Assembly: GCA_029884165.1 (NCBI GenBank)
Contig: JAOUIH010000011.1
Coordinates: 1-64,000, forward strand
Origin: Gammaproteobacteria bacterium
GTDB taxonomy: Bacteria > Pseudomonadota > Gammaproteobacteria > Steroidobacterales > Woeseiaceae
Direction: 5' to 3'
DNA length: 64,000 bases
Part shown: positions 27,936 through 36,003 of the stretch, piece by piece
Position numbering within the stretch: the stretch's first letter is position 1
How the letters are laid out: every line of letters begins with the position of its first letter
Translations under genes and position numbers: made by a program
The notes under the pieces: model-generated
What the model saw: only the letters and a program-made list of their open reading frames with translations
Told to the model about the DNA's origin: nothing
Databases searched by the model: none

Positions 27936-28658
27936 CTACTCGTCGGGTTGCTCGGTCAGCATGCGCAGGATTTCTGCCTGCGTAGTTTCGATCTCGGCGA
28001 GCCCGTTGACAACAAAGGTGAGGTAAAACAGCCGCTCCGCGACCACGCCCTCGAGTTCGGGCGTAACCGTCAGGCGGATGTCGCCCGGTCCAAGCGTGCC
28101 CGCGCCGCCCATGAACCAGCCTACCAGGTTGTCGAACTCGAACACGCCGCCGAGTCGAACCTGCTTCGCCAGGTCCGGCACCAGGTGGTGCACGACGATT
28201 TCGCGCAGCAGGAGCTCGTCCTCCGCGGTATCGGCCAGCTGCTGGCGCCAGCGCGCCAGCGCATCGTGCAGCTCGTCGCTGGTGATGAGCCGTATCCGGC
28301 CCGATGACAGCGCCGCCTCGTAGGTCGAGTCCGTCGGGCTGTAGGTCGGCGCACCGACGGTGCCGGACAGTAGCCGCGCCGGTATGTCGATCACGCTGCC
28401 GACTTCTGCTTCGCGCATGCGCCGTAGCAGTTCGGCCGAGGATTCGTGCATGCGCCGATTGCCGGCGAGCCACCGCCCGACCTGGGCCTGGCTCGCCTCG
28501 AAGTCGGCGCGGAGCCCGTTGGCCAGCGCGCGTGCCTGCTCTGCATCGGAACGGCGTTCCCACCACGCGTCGATCGAGAACGCCAGCAGGATGCTGAAGA
28601 CGATCGCGGCGCCTTCGGCGAGTATTCGGGCCCACTGTATCTGATTGATTATTTTCAT
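27936..28658 (-). CDS. DUF6090-like membrane-anchored protein
   Basis: A 240-residue protein with one N-terminal transmembrane helix (LAEGAAIVFSILLAFSIDAWWERR, about residues 14-36), followed by a soluble helical domain containing YEAALSSGRIRLITSDELHDALARWRQQLAD. The helix start EGxxIVxSILLAFxIDAWW and the later sensor-like domain match DUF6090. Function unknown. It lies between the VIT1 gene (44 bases downstream) and the GDCCVxC gene; all read leftward. Confidence 0.78.
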   Translation of the reverse strand: MKIINQIQWARILAEGAAIVFSILLAFSIDAWWERRSDAEQARALANGLRADFEASQAQVGRWLAGNRRMHESSAELLRRMREAEVGSVIDIPARLLSGTVGAPTYSPTDSTYEAALSSGRIRLITSDELHDALARWRQQLADTAEDELLLREIVVHHLVPDLAKQVRLGGVFEFDNLVGWFMGGAGTLGPGDIRLTVTPELEGVVAERLFYLTFVVNGLAEIETTQAEILRMLTEQPDE

Positions 28659-28728
28659 ATTTCTAATTGCCGGCGGGCGCGCTGCAGGGCCGGTGCCAGG
28701 CTCGCCGCGGGGCATCGGCAAGCGCTTC

Positions 28729-28980
28729 TCAGCCGGCGCCGCAGCAGGCGTCGCCCGCCTGCACGGGCGGACACTTGACGCTGCCGTAGGAACAGAAGAC
28801 GCAGCAGTCGCCCGGCAAAGGCCTGAGCAGCGCGCGGCAATGCGCGCATTCGTAGAACCACTGGCAGGCATCGTCCGGCATCGACTCGTCGGACGACTGC
28901 CCGCACTCGGGACAGGTGATGCGACTCACTCGTTCTATCGCATGACCGTCAGCCACTGCCGGCGTCGCCGGTTCGTTCAT
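28729..28980 (-). CDS. GDCCVxC-domain protein (Cys form of a selenoprotein-containing family)
   Basis: An 83-residue Cys-rich protein: RITCPECGQSSDESM, a CAHC pair, LPGDCCVFCSYGSVKCPP and a C-terminal DACCGAG. The GDCCVxC box is the defining feature; some members of the family carry selenocysteine in place of a Cys, but this copy has Cys codons throughout and no in-frame TGA. The clustered thiols suggest metal or mercury handling or redox chemistry. No mer genes are seen nearby. It lies upstream of the DUF6090 gene. Confidence 0.87.
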   Translation of the reverse strand: MNEPATPAVADGHAIERVSRITCPECGQSSDESMPDDACQWFYECAHCRALLRPLPGDCCVFCSYGSVKCPPVQAGDACCGAG

Positions 28981-29064
28981 CGCACCGCGCCCCCGTCACC
29001 GCCTTGACCGCGACGAGTATCTTGCCTGCGCGTGCGGACCGCAAGCCGGCAGCGCGGCGACCGG

Positions 29065-29679
29065 TCAGTCGCCACCAGGATGCTCGAGCCAGCGGTAGTC
29101 CATCTGGCGCGCCGTGCGCCGCGCCAGGTCGCTGCCGAGCAGGCGCGCCACCAGGTGCAGGCTCATATCGATTCCGGCCGAAATGCCGGCCGAGGTCAGG
29201 ATAGCGCCTGCGTCGATCCAGCGCCGGTTTTCGCGCACGTCGACACCGGGAAAGGATTGCCGCAGGTCCGCCAGGTCCTCCCAGTGCGTCGTCGCCGCAA
29301 GGCCGTCCAGCAGCCCGGCCTTCGCCAGCAGGAACGCGCCAGTGCAGACGGACGCGGTAATCTCCGCGGACAGGCTGGCCGACTCGATCCACCGGATGAC
29401 GGCCGGGCGGTCCAGCTCGGCGACGTGCACGCCGCCCGGCACGATCAGCAGGTCGAGCCGCGGGCAGTCGTCGATCGTGAAATCCGGCTTTACGCGCAGA
29501 CCGGCGCGGGCGCTCACCGGGCCAGTGCGCGCAGCGATTAAGCGGACCTCGAACAGGGTTTCGGCCGCGGGATTCTGCCGCCCGTAGACGCGCGACGCCG
29601 TCGAGAACACCTCGAACGGACCGGCGAAATCGAGCACCTCGACCTCGTCGTACACGTAGATGCCGACGGTCCTCGTCAC
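29065..29679 (-). CDS. DJ-1/PfpI family protein (class I glutamine amidotransferase-like)
   Basis: A 204-residue DJ-1/PfpI domain protein: VGIYVYDEVEVLDFAGPFEVFSTASRVYG, LDLLIVPGGVH and the nucleophile elbow ASVCTGAFLLAKAGLLDGLAATTHW (Cys). The pattern EVLDFAGPFEVF plus CTGAFLLA-GLLDG-ATTHW matches isonitrile-hydratase-like and GlxA-type N-terminal domains, but the AraC-type DNA-binding domain is absent here. Translation starts at GTG overlapping the TGA of the DUF4386 gene (GTGA), so the genes are coupled. Confidence 0.9.
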   Translation of the reverse strand: MTRTVGIYVYDEVEVLDFAGPFEVFSTASRVYGRQNPAAETLFEVRLIAARTGPVSARAGLRVKPDFTIDDCPRLDLLIVPGGVHVAELDRPAVIRWIESASLSAEITASVCTGAFLLAKAGLLDGLAATTHWEDLADLRQSFPGVDVRENRRWIDAGAILTSAGISAGIDMSLHLVARLLGSDLARRTARQMDYRWLEHPGGD

Positions 29680-30377
29680 GACCGGCCGGTCCCGTCTAGC
29701 CGTTCCCGTGCGCCCATGATCAGCAGCCACAGCATGACGACGAGTTCGCCGAGCAGCGCGGGAAACAGCAGGCCCGAGACCCGGGCTTCGTGCTGCGGCC
29801 ACACCAGCCCCGTCATGCTCTCGATGAGGTACGCAATGCCGTTGATGATCAGCAGCCAGCCGAGCACACGCGGCAGGAAGCCGGAGCGAATCACGAGCAC
29901 GCCGAAGGGGAACAGCCACAGGCCCCAGAACACCTCGTTGACCAGCACCCCGTGGCCGTGCAGCCGCAGGAACAGCAGCGCCAGCGCGTCGAGCTGGCTC
30001 CGGTCGAACACGGCCAGGTGATCGCCCCCACGCACGAGCAGCAGCGCGGCAACATCGTTCAGTGCATTCACGAAGTAGATCGGGGTGACCATCAGCCCGC
30101 CGAGTATGACCACCAGGCTGGCGAGACCGCGGTCGACGTCGCGGAACAGCCGGTACAGGGCCAGCGTCACGAACAGCACGATGGTTCCGGCCAGCAGGTC
30201 GGTGACAATGCCGAAACGGAACAGCGCTTCGTGCGCGGCGATGTTCGCGGCCGTCGCGCCCGCATCGCCGCGCACGAACAGCTGCCCGGGGATGTACAAC
30301 AGCCTGACCGGCGCCGTGACGGCCAGGAGCACATAGAGAAACCCGGCGACGCGGGCGTTCCTGCTGAGCGTAGTCAT
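29676..30377 (-). CDS. DUF4386 family membrane protein
   Basis: A 233-residue membrane protein with about six helices and the DUF4386 pattern: NARVAGFLYVLLAVTAPVRLLYIPGQLFV, TVLFVTLALYRLF-like segment, NEVFWGLWLFPFGVLVIRSGFLPRVLGWLLIINGIAYLI. The last stretch (FWGLWLFPFGxLxxxSGFLPRxLGxLL) is diagnostic. Function unknown. The DJ-1/PfpI gene overlaps its 3' end. Confidence 0.93.
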   Translation of the reverse strand: MTTLSRNARVAGFLYVLLAVTAPVRLLYIPGQLFVRGDAGATAANIAAHEALFRFGIVTDLLAGTIVLFVTLALYRLFRDVDRGLASLVVILGGLMVTPIYFVNALNDVAALLLVRGGDHLAVFDRSQLDALALLFLRLHGHGVLVNEVFWGLWLFPFGVLVIRSGFLPRVLGWLLIINGIAYLIESMTGLVWPQHEARVSGLLFPALLGELVVMLWLLIMGARERLDGTGRS

Positions 30378-30454
30378 ATCATGTCTCCCCTGCCGTCATC
30401 CGGCCCCGGCAACGATCGCGTTCGGGCTCGTGGCAACGCGCATGGCTGCACTCG

Positions 30455-31075
30455 TCATGCGGCAGCCTGCCACCAGCCATAGGTGAATTTCTGCGTACCT
30501 CCGCCGGGCGTCCGGTGTTCCTCGACCGCTTCGGCCCGCAATCGATAGCATGGTCCGAGCAATGTACCGAGTTCCGCCGCGGAATAACGCCGCACGTCGA
30601 GCCCGCTGCACCGCATCGGGCCCTCCGGGCCGAAGGCCGCCAGCACCAGGTGCCCGCCGGCCTGCAGCCCCCTCTGCAGCACCCGCAGGTAGCGGTCGCG
30701 GTCAGCGGCATCGACCAGGAAATGGAACACCGCCCGGTCGTGCCACAGCGCATAGCGGCGCTTCGGCTGGAACAGCGTGACATCGGCCTCGATCCAGCGG
30801 ACGCCGCTTGCCCGTGGGCCCAGCCGGTCCCTTGCTGCCGCGAGCGCGCTGGCGGCGATATCGAGCACGCTCACATCGCGGTAGCCGCGGTCGAGCAGGT
30901 GGTCGACCAGCGTCGATGCGCCGCCGCCGACATCGAGAACAGGGTCATCCTGCAATATGCCGGCGGCCTCGATCAGCTGCAGCGACAAGGCCGGCACCGG
31001 CTGGTACCAGGACACCTCTTCCGGCGACTTTGTCGCATAGACGCGCTCCCAATGCGCTTTTCGGCCGGCGTTCAC
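30455..31075 (-). CDS. Class I SAM-dependent methyltransferase
   Basis: A 206-residue methyltransferase with a Rossmann-type SAM motif: PVLDVGGGASTLVDHLLDRGYRDVSVLDIAASALAAARDRLG, then WIEADVT and YALWHDRAVFHFLVDAADRDRYLRVLQRGLQAGGHLVLAAFGPEGP. The start ERVYATKSPEEVSWYQPVPALSLQLI is typical of a group of small methyltransferases acting on unknown substrates. Translation starts at a GTG overlapping the SRPBCC stop (GTGA), so it is coupled to that gene. Confidence 0.93.
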   Translation of the reverse strand: MNAGRKAHWERVYATKSPEEVSWYQPVPALSLQLIEAAGILQDDPVLDVGGGASTLVDHLLDRGYRDVSVLDIAASALAAARDRLGPRASGVRWIEADVTLFQPKRRYALWHDRAVFHFLVDAADRDRYLRVLQRGLQAGGHLVLAAFGPEGPMRCSGLDVRRYSAAELGTLLGPCYRLRAEAVEEHRTPGGGTQKFTYGWWQAAA

Positions 31076-31527
31076 GTCACGTGCTGATCCGGGCTGTGAT
31101 CCGCCACGATGTTGAGCTCTACGCCGTGTTCGAGCCAGGCCTTGCATGCCGCCAGCGCGAAGCTGAAGCCGCCCATCGAGTCGACTGCCCGCGCGACCTT
31201 CTGGTCGTCCGTGCCGTCGAAACCCGATGCGGTGATCACGACGAAGGTGGCGTCGTCGCCGCGCGGCGTGAACTGCCACTCGACCGGCGTCGGCCACTCG
31301 ATCCGGATCCCGCTGTTCGGCTCCAGCGCAGTGACCCTGACAGGAACCGAGAAACCATACATGTCCCAGTGCCAGGTGATCGTCTGCCCCTGGCGCAGCC
31401 GATCGCTGCCACGACTGAACCAGAATCGGCTCGTAACGGCCGGATCGACGAAAGCCTCGAACACTTCGGCCACCGGCCGGCGTATCAGCATCTGGGTCCG
31501 GGCGACGGGTTCGTTTTGGAGCGCCAT
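31072..31527 (-). CDS. SRPBCC (START/AHSA1-like) family protein
   Basis: A 151-residue ligand-binding fold protein: RTQMLIRRPVAEVFEAFVDPAVTSRFWFSRGSDRL, TWHWDMYGFSVPVRVTALEPNSGIRIEW and the ending GFSFALAACKAWLEHGVELNIV. The RRPVAEVFEAFVDPAVTSRFWF opening is the AHSA1/polyketide-cyclase-like signature. It may bind a hydrophobic ligand. Its stop overlaps the GTG of the methyltransferase gene. Confidence 0.9.
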   Translation of the reverse strand: MALQNEPVARTQMLIRRPVAEVFEAFVDPAVTSRFWFSRGSDRLRQGQTITWHWDMYGFSVPVRVTALEPNSGIRIEWPTPVEWQFTPRGDDATFVVITASGFDGTDDQKVARAVDSMGGFSFALAACKAWLEHGVELNIVADHSPDQHVT

Positions 31528-31609
31528 TTTCCGAGTCCTCGCAAGATGACTGGAGAGAGCTTTCCCGGCCGCCGAGACAGCGCGGCTGCCCGGGCAGCCC
31601 TCCCGCGCC

Positions 31610-31912
31610 CTATGGTTCGGGCGCGACGAATGCCTTGGCCAGCACCATGTTGCCGTTTGCGCTTGCGTCCAGGCGGATCTTTCGCACCGGCGCGTACTCG
31701 GGATCGTTGTACCACGCGAGCGCCGCTTCGTCGGATTCGAATTTCAGCACGACATAGACGCCGCGTTTCTCGCCCTCGAGCAATTGTGCGTCGGAGTCGG
31801 CGACGAGCACCTCGGCCCCGTGCTTCAGCAACAGGGGCAAAACGCCCGGCACGTAATCGCTGTATCGGTCGGGATCGACGATGTCATAGCTGACGATGAT
31901 GTATGCTGCCAT
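31610..31912 (-). CDS. DUF1330 family protein
   Basis: A 100-residue dimeric alpha/beta-barrel protein: YIIVSYDIVDPDRYSDYVPGVLPLLLKHGAEVLVADSDAQLLEGE, VVLKFESDEAALAWYNDPEYAPVRKIRLDASANGNMVLAKAF. The FxSxExAxxWYxxPEY and IR-SANGNMVLA motifs are diagnostic of DUF1330. No known function. It stands alone between the SRPBCC and GFA genes. Confidence 0.95.
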   Translation of the reverse strand: MAAYIIVSYDIVDPDRYSDYVPGVLPLLLKHGAEVLVADSDAQLLEGEKRGVYVVLKFESDEAALAWYNDPEYAPVRKIRLDASANGNMVLAKAFVAPEP

Positions 31913-31972
31913 CCGGCTTCCTCCTGTTGATCGAATTGTTGTTGTACTTTCAGCCGCCCGCGCGGCCGTGGC

Positions 31973-32371
31973 TCAATGCCCTGGCTCCCACTCCGGATAG
32001 GCCGGGATCTGCGGACCGTACTCCAGCCACGGCACTTCGTGGGACTGCCAGATCTGGCATTCGGGTTTTTGCCGCGGGTCCTCGTCAAGCGTAGCGACAC
32101 GCAGGATCAGTTCGTCGTCGCCTTCGATCTCGGCGACGAGATGCGAACCGCAGTTCGTGCAGAAATAGCGCCGCTTGCCCGGAGACGACTCGTAAGCGGC
32201 CAGCATGCGCTCGCCCCGGAGCCAGCGAAAGTGCGCCCGGAGTACGCCCGCCGACGAGTTGAAAGCCGCCGCATGCGCCTTCCTGCAGGTACGGCAGGAA
32301 CAGTGCTCGATCGGCGAATCCAGCCGGCTCGCCTCGTACTCGATCTTTCCGCAGAGACAGCTGCCTCTCAT
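31973..32371 (-). CDS. GFA family protein (glutathione-dependent formaldehyde-activating-like)
   Basis: A 132-residue zinc protein: GSCLCGKIEYEA (CxCG), HCSCRTCRKAHAAAFNSSAGV (CxxC) and FCTNCGSHL (CxxC), the three cysteine clusters of the GFA/Mss4-like fold. The family binds Zn and in some cases S-hydroxymethyl-glutathione; most members have unknown substrates. The start at 32371 (MRGSCLCGKI) is standard for the family; an upstream in-frame ATG would add 25 poorly conserved residues. Confidence 0.93.
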   Translation of the reverse strand: MRGSCLCGKIEYEASRLDSPIEHCSCRTCRKAHAAAFNSSAGVLRAHFRWLRGERMLAAYESSPGKRRYFCTNCGSHLVAEIEGDDELILRVATLDEDPRQKPECQIWQSHEVPWLEYGPQIPAYPEWEPGH

Positions 32372-32583
32372 GGTATGCGCTCCCGGGATCCGTAGCTCGT
32401 GGTCGTCGGGTTCGGGTACGACAGTATCCGGCCCGGCCATGGCCAATGCAATGCAGCAGAGAGCGTCGTCGTGATCGCAGCCAGCACCGGGGGACGACGG
32501 GGCTCTCGCGACGGCCGGTTTCGATTATGATCGGTCAAAGATTGAAAATAGTGTGGCCTGGTGATGAAAAGCAGGAGACTCGG

Positions 32584-33039
32584 GTGAATTGGGATCTATT
32601 CGATTTCGCCGTCTTCGGTGCACTCGTCGCAGGCGTTGGCGTCGCATACGCGCTGGCGGCACGGAGGACGGGCAACACCGCGTACCGATCCGGCGTGGGC
32701 GTTGCACTCGCAGCCGCGTTCATACTGGTCTGGATGAACGGTGCCGTCGGCATCATCGGCAACGAGGGCAACGATGCCAACGCGATGTTTGCCGGCGTGC
32801 TCGCCGTCGGCGTCGTCGGCGCCCTTATCGCCCGCTTTCGCGCGCAGGGTATGGCGCGAGCCCTGGTTGCGACCGCCCTCGCCCAGGCGCTGGTTGCCGT
32901 GATCGCGCTGGCCGCCGGCCAGGGATCTGCGGGTCCGGCCTGGCCCTGGGACATACTGGTCCTGACCGGATTTTTCGCCGCGCTGTGGCTCCTGTCGGCC
33001 TGTCTGTTCCGGCGGGCAGCCTGGCAGCCGCAGGCCTGA
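32584..33039 (+). CDS. Four-helix membrane protein, unknown
   Basis: A 151-residue hydrophobic protein with about five helices: FAVFGALVAGVGVAYALAAR, AAAFILVWMNGAVGIIG, AGVLAVGVVGALIARF, ALAQALVAVIALAAG and ILVLTGFFAALWLLSACLF. A GTG at 32584 has GGAGA five bases upstream and gives VNWDLFDFAVFGA, which I take as the start. The EGNDANAMFAGVLAV segment is an acidic loop. I do not recognise the family. It is one of few rightward genes here. Confidence 0.78.
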   Translation: MNWDLFDFAVFGALVAGVGVAYALAARRTGNTAYRSGVGVALAAAFILVWMNGAVGIIGNEGNDANAMFAGVLAVGVVGALIARFRAQGMARALVATALAQALVAVIALAAGQGSAGPAWPWDILVLTGFFAALWLLSACLFRRAAWQPQA

Positions 33040-33049
33040 ACCGAGCCGG

Positions 33050-33592
33050 TCACACGCCCGGCGGCAGCTTCCCCCGCATCATCTTCCGGCGATCGAGCCG
33101 GCGCCCGTCCGCCACGAAGCTGCCGTCGCCGACTGCATGCAGAGTGCGTTTCTCCTTTCGTGCATGCTCGAACCAGGCTGCGATGCCCTCGAGCATCACG
33201 ATGTCATGTTTCCTGACGATATCGGTCACCCGGCACTCGATGTTCGCCAGGCATTCCCTGATCAGGGGCGCCCTGACGTGTCGTCCCTGCACCGGCGTCA
33301 GCCCGAATTTCTCGAACTTGTCCGTGTCGGCCCCTGAACAGGTGCCGATGCCGACAACCGCGTCGATAAGGTCGACCGTCGGGACCGCGATAACGCATTC
33401 CCGGTTTCTCCGGAGCGCGGCATAGGAGTGGTTCCAGGGCCCGGTCGTGATGGCAAACAGCGGCGTAAAGCCCGCCACCATGGTCCACGAGATAGTCATG
33501 ATGTTGTGTTGTCCGCCGTCACTGGTCGTCACGAGGACGACAGGCCCCGGCTCTACCAGCGTGAAGGCTTTGCCGAGCTTGAGTCTTCTCAT
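33050..33592 (-). CDS. Flavin reductase family (FMN-binding split barrel) protein
   Basis: A 180-residue protein of the flavin reductase-like domain: PGPVVLVTTSDGGQHNIMTISWTMVAGFTPLFAITTGPWNHSYAALRRNRECVIAVPTVDLID, followed by VGIGTCSGADTDKFEKFGLTPVQGRHVRAPLIRECLANIECRV. The pattern fits FMN-binding reductases of the DIM6/NTAB type. The partner monooxygenase is not seen nearby. The start at 33592 (MRRLKLGKAFTLVEPGPV) is the natural N-terminus. Confidence 0.92.
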   Translation of the reverse strand: MRRLKLGKAFTLVEPGPVVLVTTSDGGQHNIMTISWTMVAGFTPLFAITTGPWNHSYAALRRNRECVIAVPTVDLIDAVVGIGTCSGADTDKFEKFGLTPVQGRHVRAPLIRECLANIECRVTDIVRKHDIVMLEGIAAWFEHARKEKRTLHAVGDGSFVADGRRLDRRKMMRGKLPPGV

Positions 33593-33735
33593 GGTCGTGC
33601 CAGCTCTCGTTGCTTTTCGTGTTGACCGAGCCGCGGTCAACGGGGACCGGGCTACGCCCGGGCTGTGTCTGCCGGCAGGCTTTGCGGGCGGCTCACCAGG
33701 CAATCCGCAACGCCGCAGTTGTGCGCGACGATCCG

Positions 33736-34044
33736 CTATTCAGCAATCGGGCCACGCTCCGGGTACAGGGGATAGAGCACTTCGTAAACTTCGCGACGAA
33801 CGTCCGTCGCTTCATAGGCGGACGGGATCGTCTTTGCCAGTTCGCTGTCACGGAACCTGACGAGCGCCGCCTGGCTTTCGAAGAAATATATCCCGCACAT
33901 GTCGCCGGTGGCCGGATCCCGCCCGTAGACCTTCTGGACCAGCCCGGGAACCTCGCGGAACCGCGGCCGGCGCTCGAGCAACCGGCGCTCGAGCTCTCTC
34001 ATTTCAAGGTCTGATTTCACGCGTACGAATAGAATCGAGCTCAT
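33736..34044 (-). CDS. Dimeric alpha/beta-barrel family protein, unknown
   Basis: A 102-residue small protein: ILFVRVKSDLEMRELERRLLERRPRFREVPGLVQKVYGRDPATGDMCGIYFFESQAALVRFRDSELAKTIPSAY. The VRVKSDL opening, PGLVQKVYGRDPATG and GIYFFESQAAL patterns suggest the ferredoxin-like dimeric barrel of YdhR/antibiotic-biosynthesis-monooxygenase-type proteins. No function can be assigned. The start at 34044 begins MSSILFVRVK. Confidence 0.8.
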   Translation of the reverse strand: MSSILFVRVKSDLEMRELERRLLERRPRFREVPGLVQKVYGRDPATGDMCGIYFFESQAALVRFRDSELAKTIPSAYEATDVRREVYEVLYPLYPERGPIAE

Positions 34045-34135
34045 GATTACGCTCCTCGGCTGCTTCGAAATCCCGGGCATGGAGGATATCCACTGGCAAC
34101 AGTGGCGGAAACACCGTAGTCATCGCCAGCGGGTC

Positions 34136-34678
34136 TCACCTGGCCCTGCAACCGCCGAAGGGAAAACCTTCACCTGTCCGGCACGACAGCGGCGCCGCAC
34201 AGTCCGAATCCTGGCGGCACATCGCGTCCTTCCCGCACACAGCCGATACCTGTACGTGCTGCGTCGGCTTCGCTGGTTCCGACACGTCGATCGAAACGAT
34301 GGCTTCGAATAGTGCCGATTCCGGATGTGCGAGCAGGAACTGGTCGTGCGCCAGATCCTTCAACTTGTATTGACGCCCGGCCTCGAAGGTCCATTCGAAG
34401 GCACATCTCGCGATTTCGTTGCTGTTGCGCAGGACGGCGAGCTGCAACCAGTGCTTGCCCGATGGCAGGCTGACGGAGTACGCCTGTGGCCAGTCGCCGT
34501 GCTCGCCATCGACCGAGACGATATGCAACTCCTCGTCATACAGGACGCGGTAGTGCCAGTAGCCGACCACTTCCGTGCGCTCGCTTTCGGGCACCGCGGG
34601 ATCGCCATGAGTTTCGTGGACGACGCAGCCAACAAGAATCAATTGCACGACCGCCGTGGCAAGAAAAATTGCGCGCAT
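34136..34678 (-). CDS. Lipoprotein with C-terminal Cys-rich module, unknown
   Basis: A 180-residue lipoprotein with lipobox LVGC (near residue 18). The central part is a beta-sandwich-like region (VVGYWHYRVLYDEELHIVSVDGEHGDWPQAYSVSLPSGKHWLQLAVL). The C-terminus has a Cys-rich module CGKDAMCRQDSDCAAPLSCRTGEG ending in GGC, with six cysteines spaced like disulphide-knot modules of secreted proteins. Start at 34678 or 34711; the later one starts the signal peptide. No family recognised. Confidence 0.68.
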   Translation of the reverse strand: MRAIFLATAVVQLILVGCVVHETHGDPAVPESERTEVVGYWHYRVLYDEELHIVSVDGEHGDWPQAYSVSLPSGKHWLQLAVLRNSNEIARCAFEWTFEAGRQYKLKDLAHDQFLLAHPESALFEAIVSIDVSEPAKPTQHVQVSAVCGKDAMCRQDSDCAAPLSCRTGEGFPFGGCRAR

Positions 34679-34774
34679 CGGCACGGTGCCTGAATGGTGC
34701 TCCGCCATCACTTGTGCCCGGCCGACACGCCGACCACGCTGGCGACGGCGCCTTTGCGATTCGCCTGGCGGGGA

Positions 34775-35454
34775 TCAGCCGCCATGCTTGCCACTCCCTG
34801 CTGACGAAACCTCTGCATGCGCGCCGCGCAGCGGCGGCCGCATTGCCAGGAGTATACCGAGCGCGGCGGCAACCCACAGGCCCAGGTCCTGCGGAACCGC
34901 CAGCAGAACCGCGGCCTGGGCCCCGATAAGTGACCACAGCACCGGGGCCAGGAATAACGACCGTGGGAACGGACTCCGCAGGAGTGCGAGTACGCCGATA
35001 GTAAAAATCGTCGTCTGGCAAAGCAGGCCGAATGTCGGCGAGCCGAAGTAGGTGTGGCCGGCAAGGAACGACAGTAGCGGATAGAACAGCAGTCCGTAAC
35101 ACAGCAAAAGCCCGGCGGCCCAGCCGCGCCAGCGCCAGGGCGCTCGAAACGAACGCGCCGGCGCATAACGTCCTGCCAGACAAAGACCCCGGATCCGAGT
35201 GCCGACAAACCCGCGAATGCGATTGCGAGCGTATTGATGCGAGAAAAGAACAGGAGGTGATATACGAGGGCCAGCCACGCCCAAAGCGCTCCAAGAATCG
35301 CCGAAACCCATACTCCCGATCGAGGACGCGGCCAAACGATCAATGCCACCGCAGTAACCGCGAGCAGGAGCAGCAGGATCTGCGCAGGCCATACGGCAGC
35401 GTTGTACTGTTCGAACACGCCGAAGAATTGGTCAACGGTGAAGGGCAGTTGCAT
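34775..35454 (-). pseudogene. DUF6064-like membrane protein, disrupted by a frameshift
   Basis: The first part reads MQLPFTVDQFFGVFEQYNAA and continues through the helices ILLLLLAVTAVALIVW, ILGALWAWLALVYHLLFF and LAIAFAGLSALGSGVFVWQD in one phase. The second part reads AAGLLLCYGLLFYPLLSFLAGHTYFGSPTFG, with TTIFTIGVLALLRSPFPRSLFLAPVLWSLIGAQA, in the -1 phase. Together they make the DUF6064 pattern (GHxYxxxPTFGLxCxTTIFTxGxL). The phases join at about 35130-35150, requiring the loss of one base (or gain of two). In its own phase the first half runs into an Arg/Pro/Ser-rich read-through to 34708. Either a real pseudogene or an assembly error. Confidence 0.78.
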
Positions 35455-35531
35455 GTGCGCTTTCGATCTTTAGATCCCGCTGTCCATCCCGACGCGCCAA
35501 TATCTGCTTGCCTTGTGCGGCGCTACCGGTC

Positions 35532-35912
35532 TCACCGCCGCTCCTCCATGAGACCTACGAGATTGCCATCCGGGTCGTGAACGAACGCAGTCCACAACTC
35601 ATGATCCGGCATTTTGGCAGTGAGCGCCGGGCCCCGCTGGTCACTGGCTCCGCGCGCGAGCAGCGCGGCATAGGTGGCGCCGATATCGGCGACGCTGAAA
35701 TAGAGGATCGAATTGGCACCCGGCGTGCCCGCACCCTGCGGTGTCGTCAGCATGATCCTTATCTCGCCGGCCGCGAGGAAAGCCAGGTCTTTCCCTGGGC
35801 TGGAGAGTAACTTGAGCCCGAGCACGTCCCGGTAGAAGGCAACGGCGGCGGCAACGTCGCTTACCGTAATGGCGATCTGCCTGATGTGAGAAATTTTCAG
35901 ATCGGATCGCAT
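35532..35912 (-). CDS. VOC (glyoxalase/bleomycin-resistance-like) protein
   Basis: A 126-residue VOC-fold protein: ISHIRQIAITVSDVAAAVAFYRDVLGLKLLSSPGKDLAFLAAGEIRIMLTTPQ, ANSILYFSVADIGATYAALLARGAS and the ending WTAFVHDPDGNLVGLMEE. The opening QIAITVSDVAxAVAFYRDVLGL and the closing DPDGNLVGLMEE are diagnostic; His of IRQIAIT is replaced, but Glu of LMEE is in the metal-ligand position. Substrate unknown. Confidence 0.93.
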   Translation of the reverse strand: MRSDLKISHIRQIAITVSDVAAAVAFYRDVLGLKLLSSPGKDLAFLAAGEIRIMLTTPQGAGTPGANSILYFSVADIGATYAALLARGASDQRGPALTAKMPDHELWTAFVHDPDGNLVGLMEERR

Positions 35913-36003
35913 AATCGACTCCCCTCTATCGCCCGACGTTCAGGATCCACGATCGCGCGCGGTGCCATCAGCCGCATGCCGGCGCCACCGACTTCGCTGC
36001 CTT

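Noticed and set aside
35100-35180. Programmed ribosomal frameshift in the DUF6064-like gene
   Set aside because: No slippery heptamer or stimulatory structure was seen at the join; a mutation or assembly error explains it more simply.
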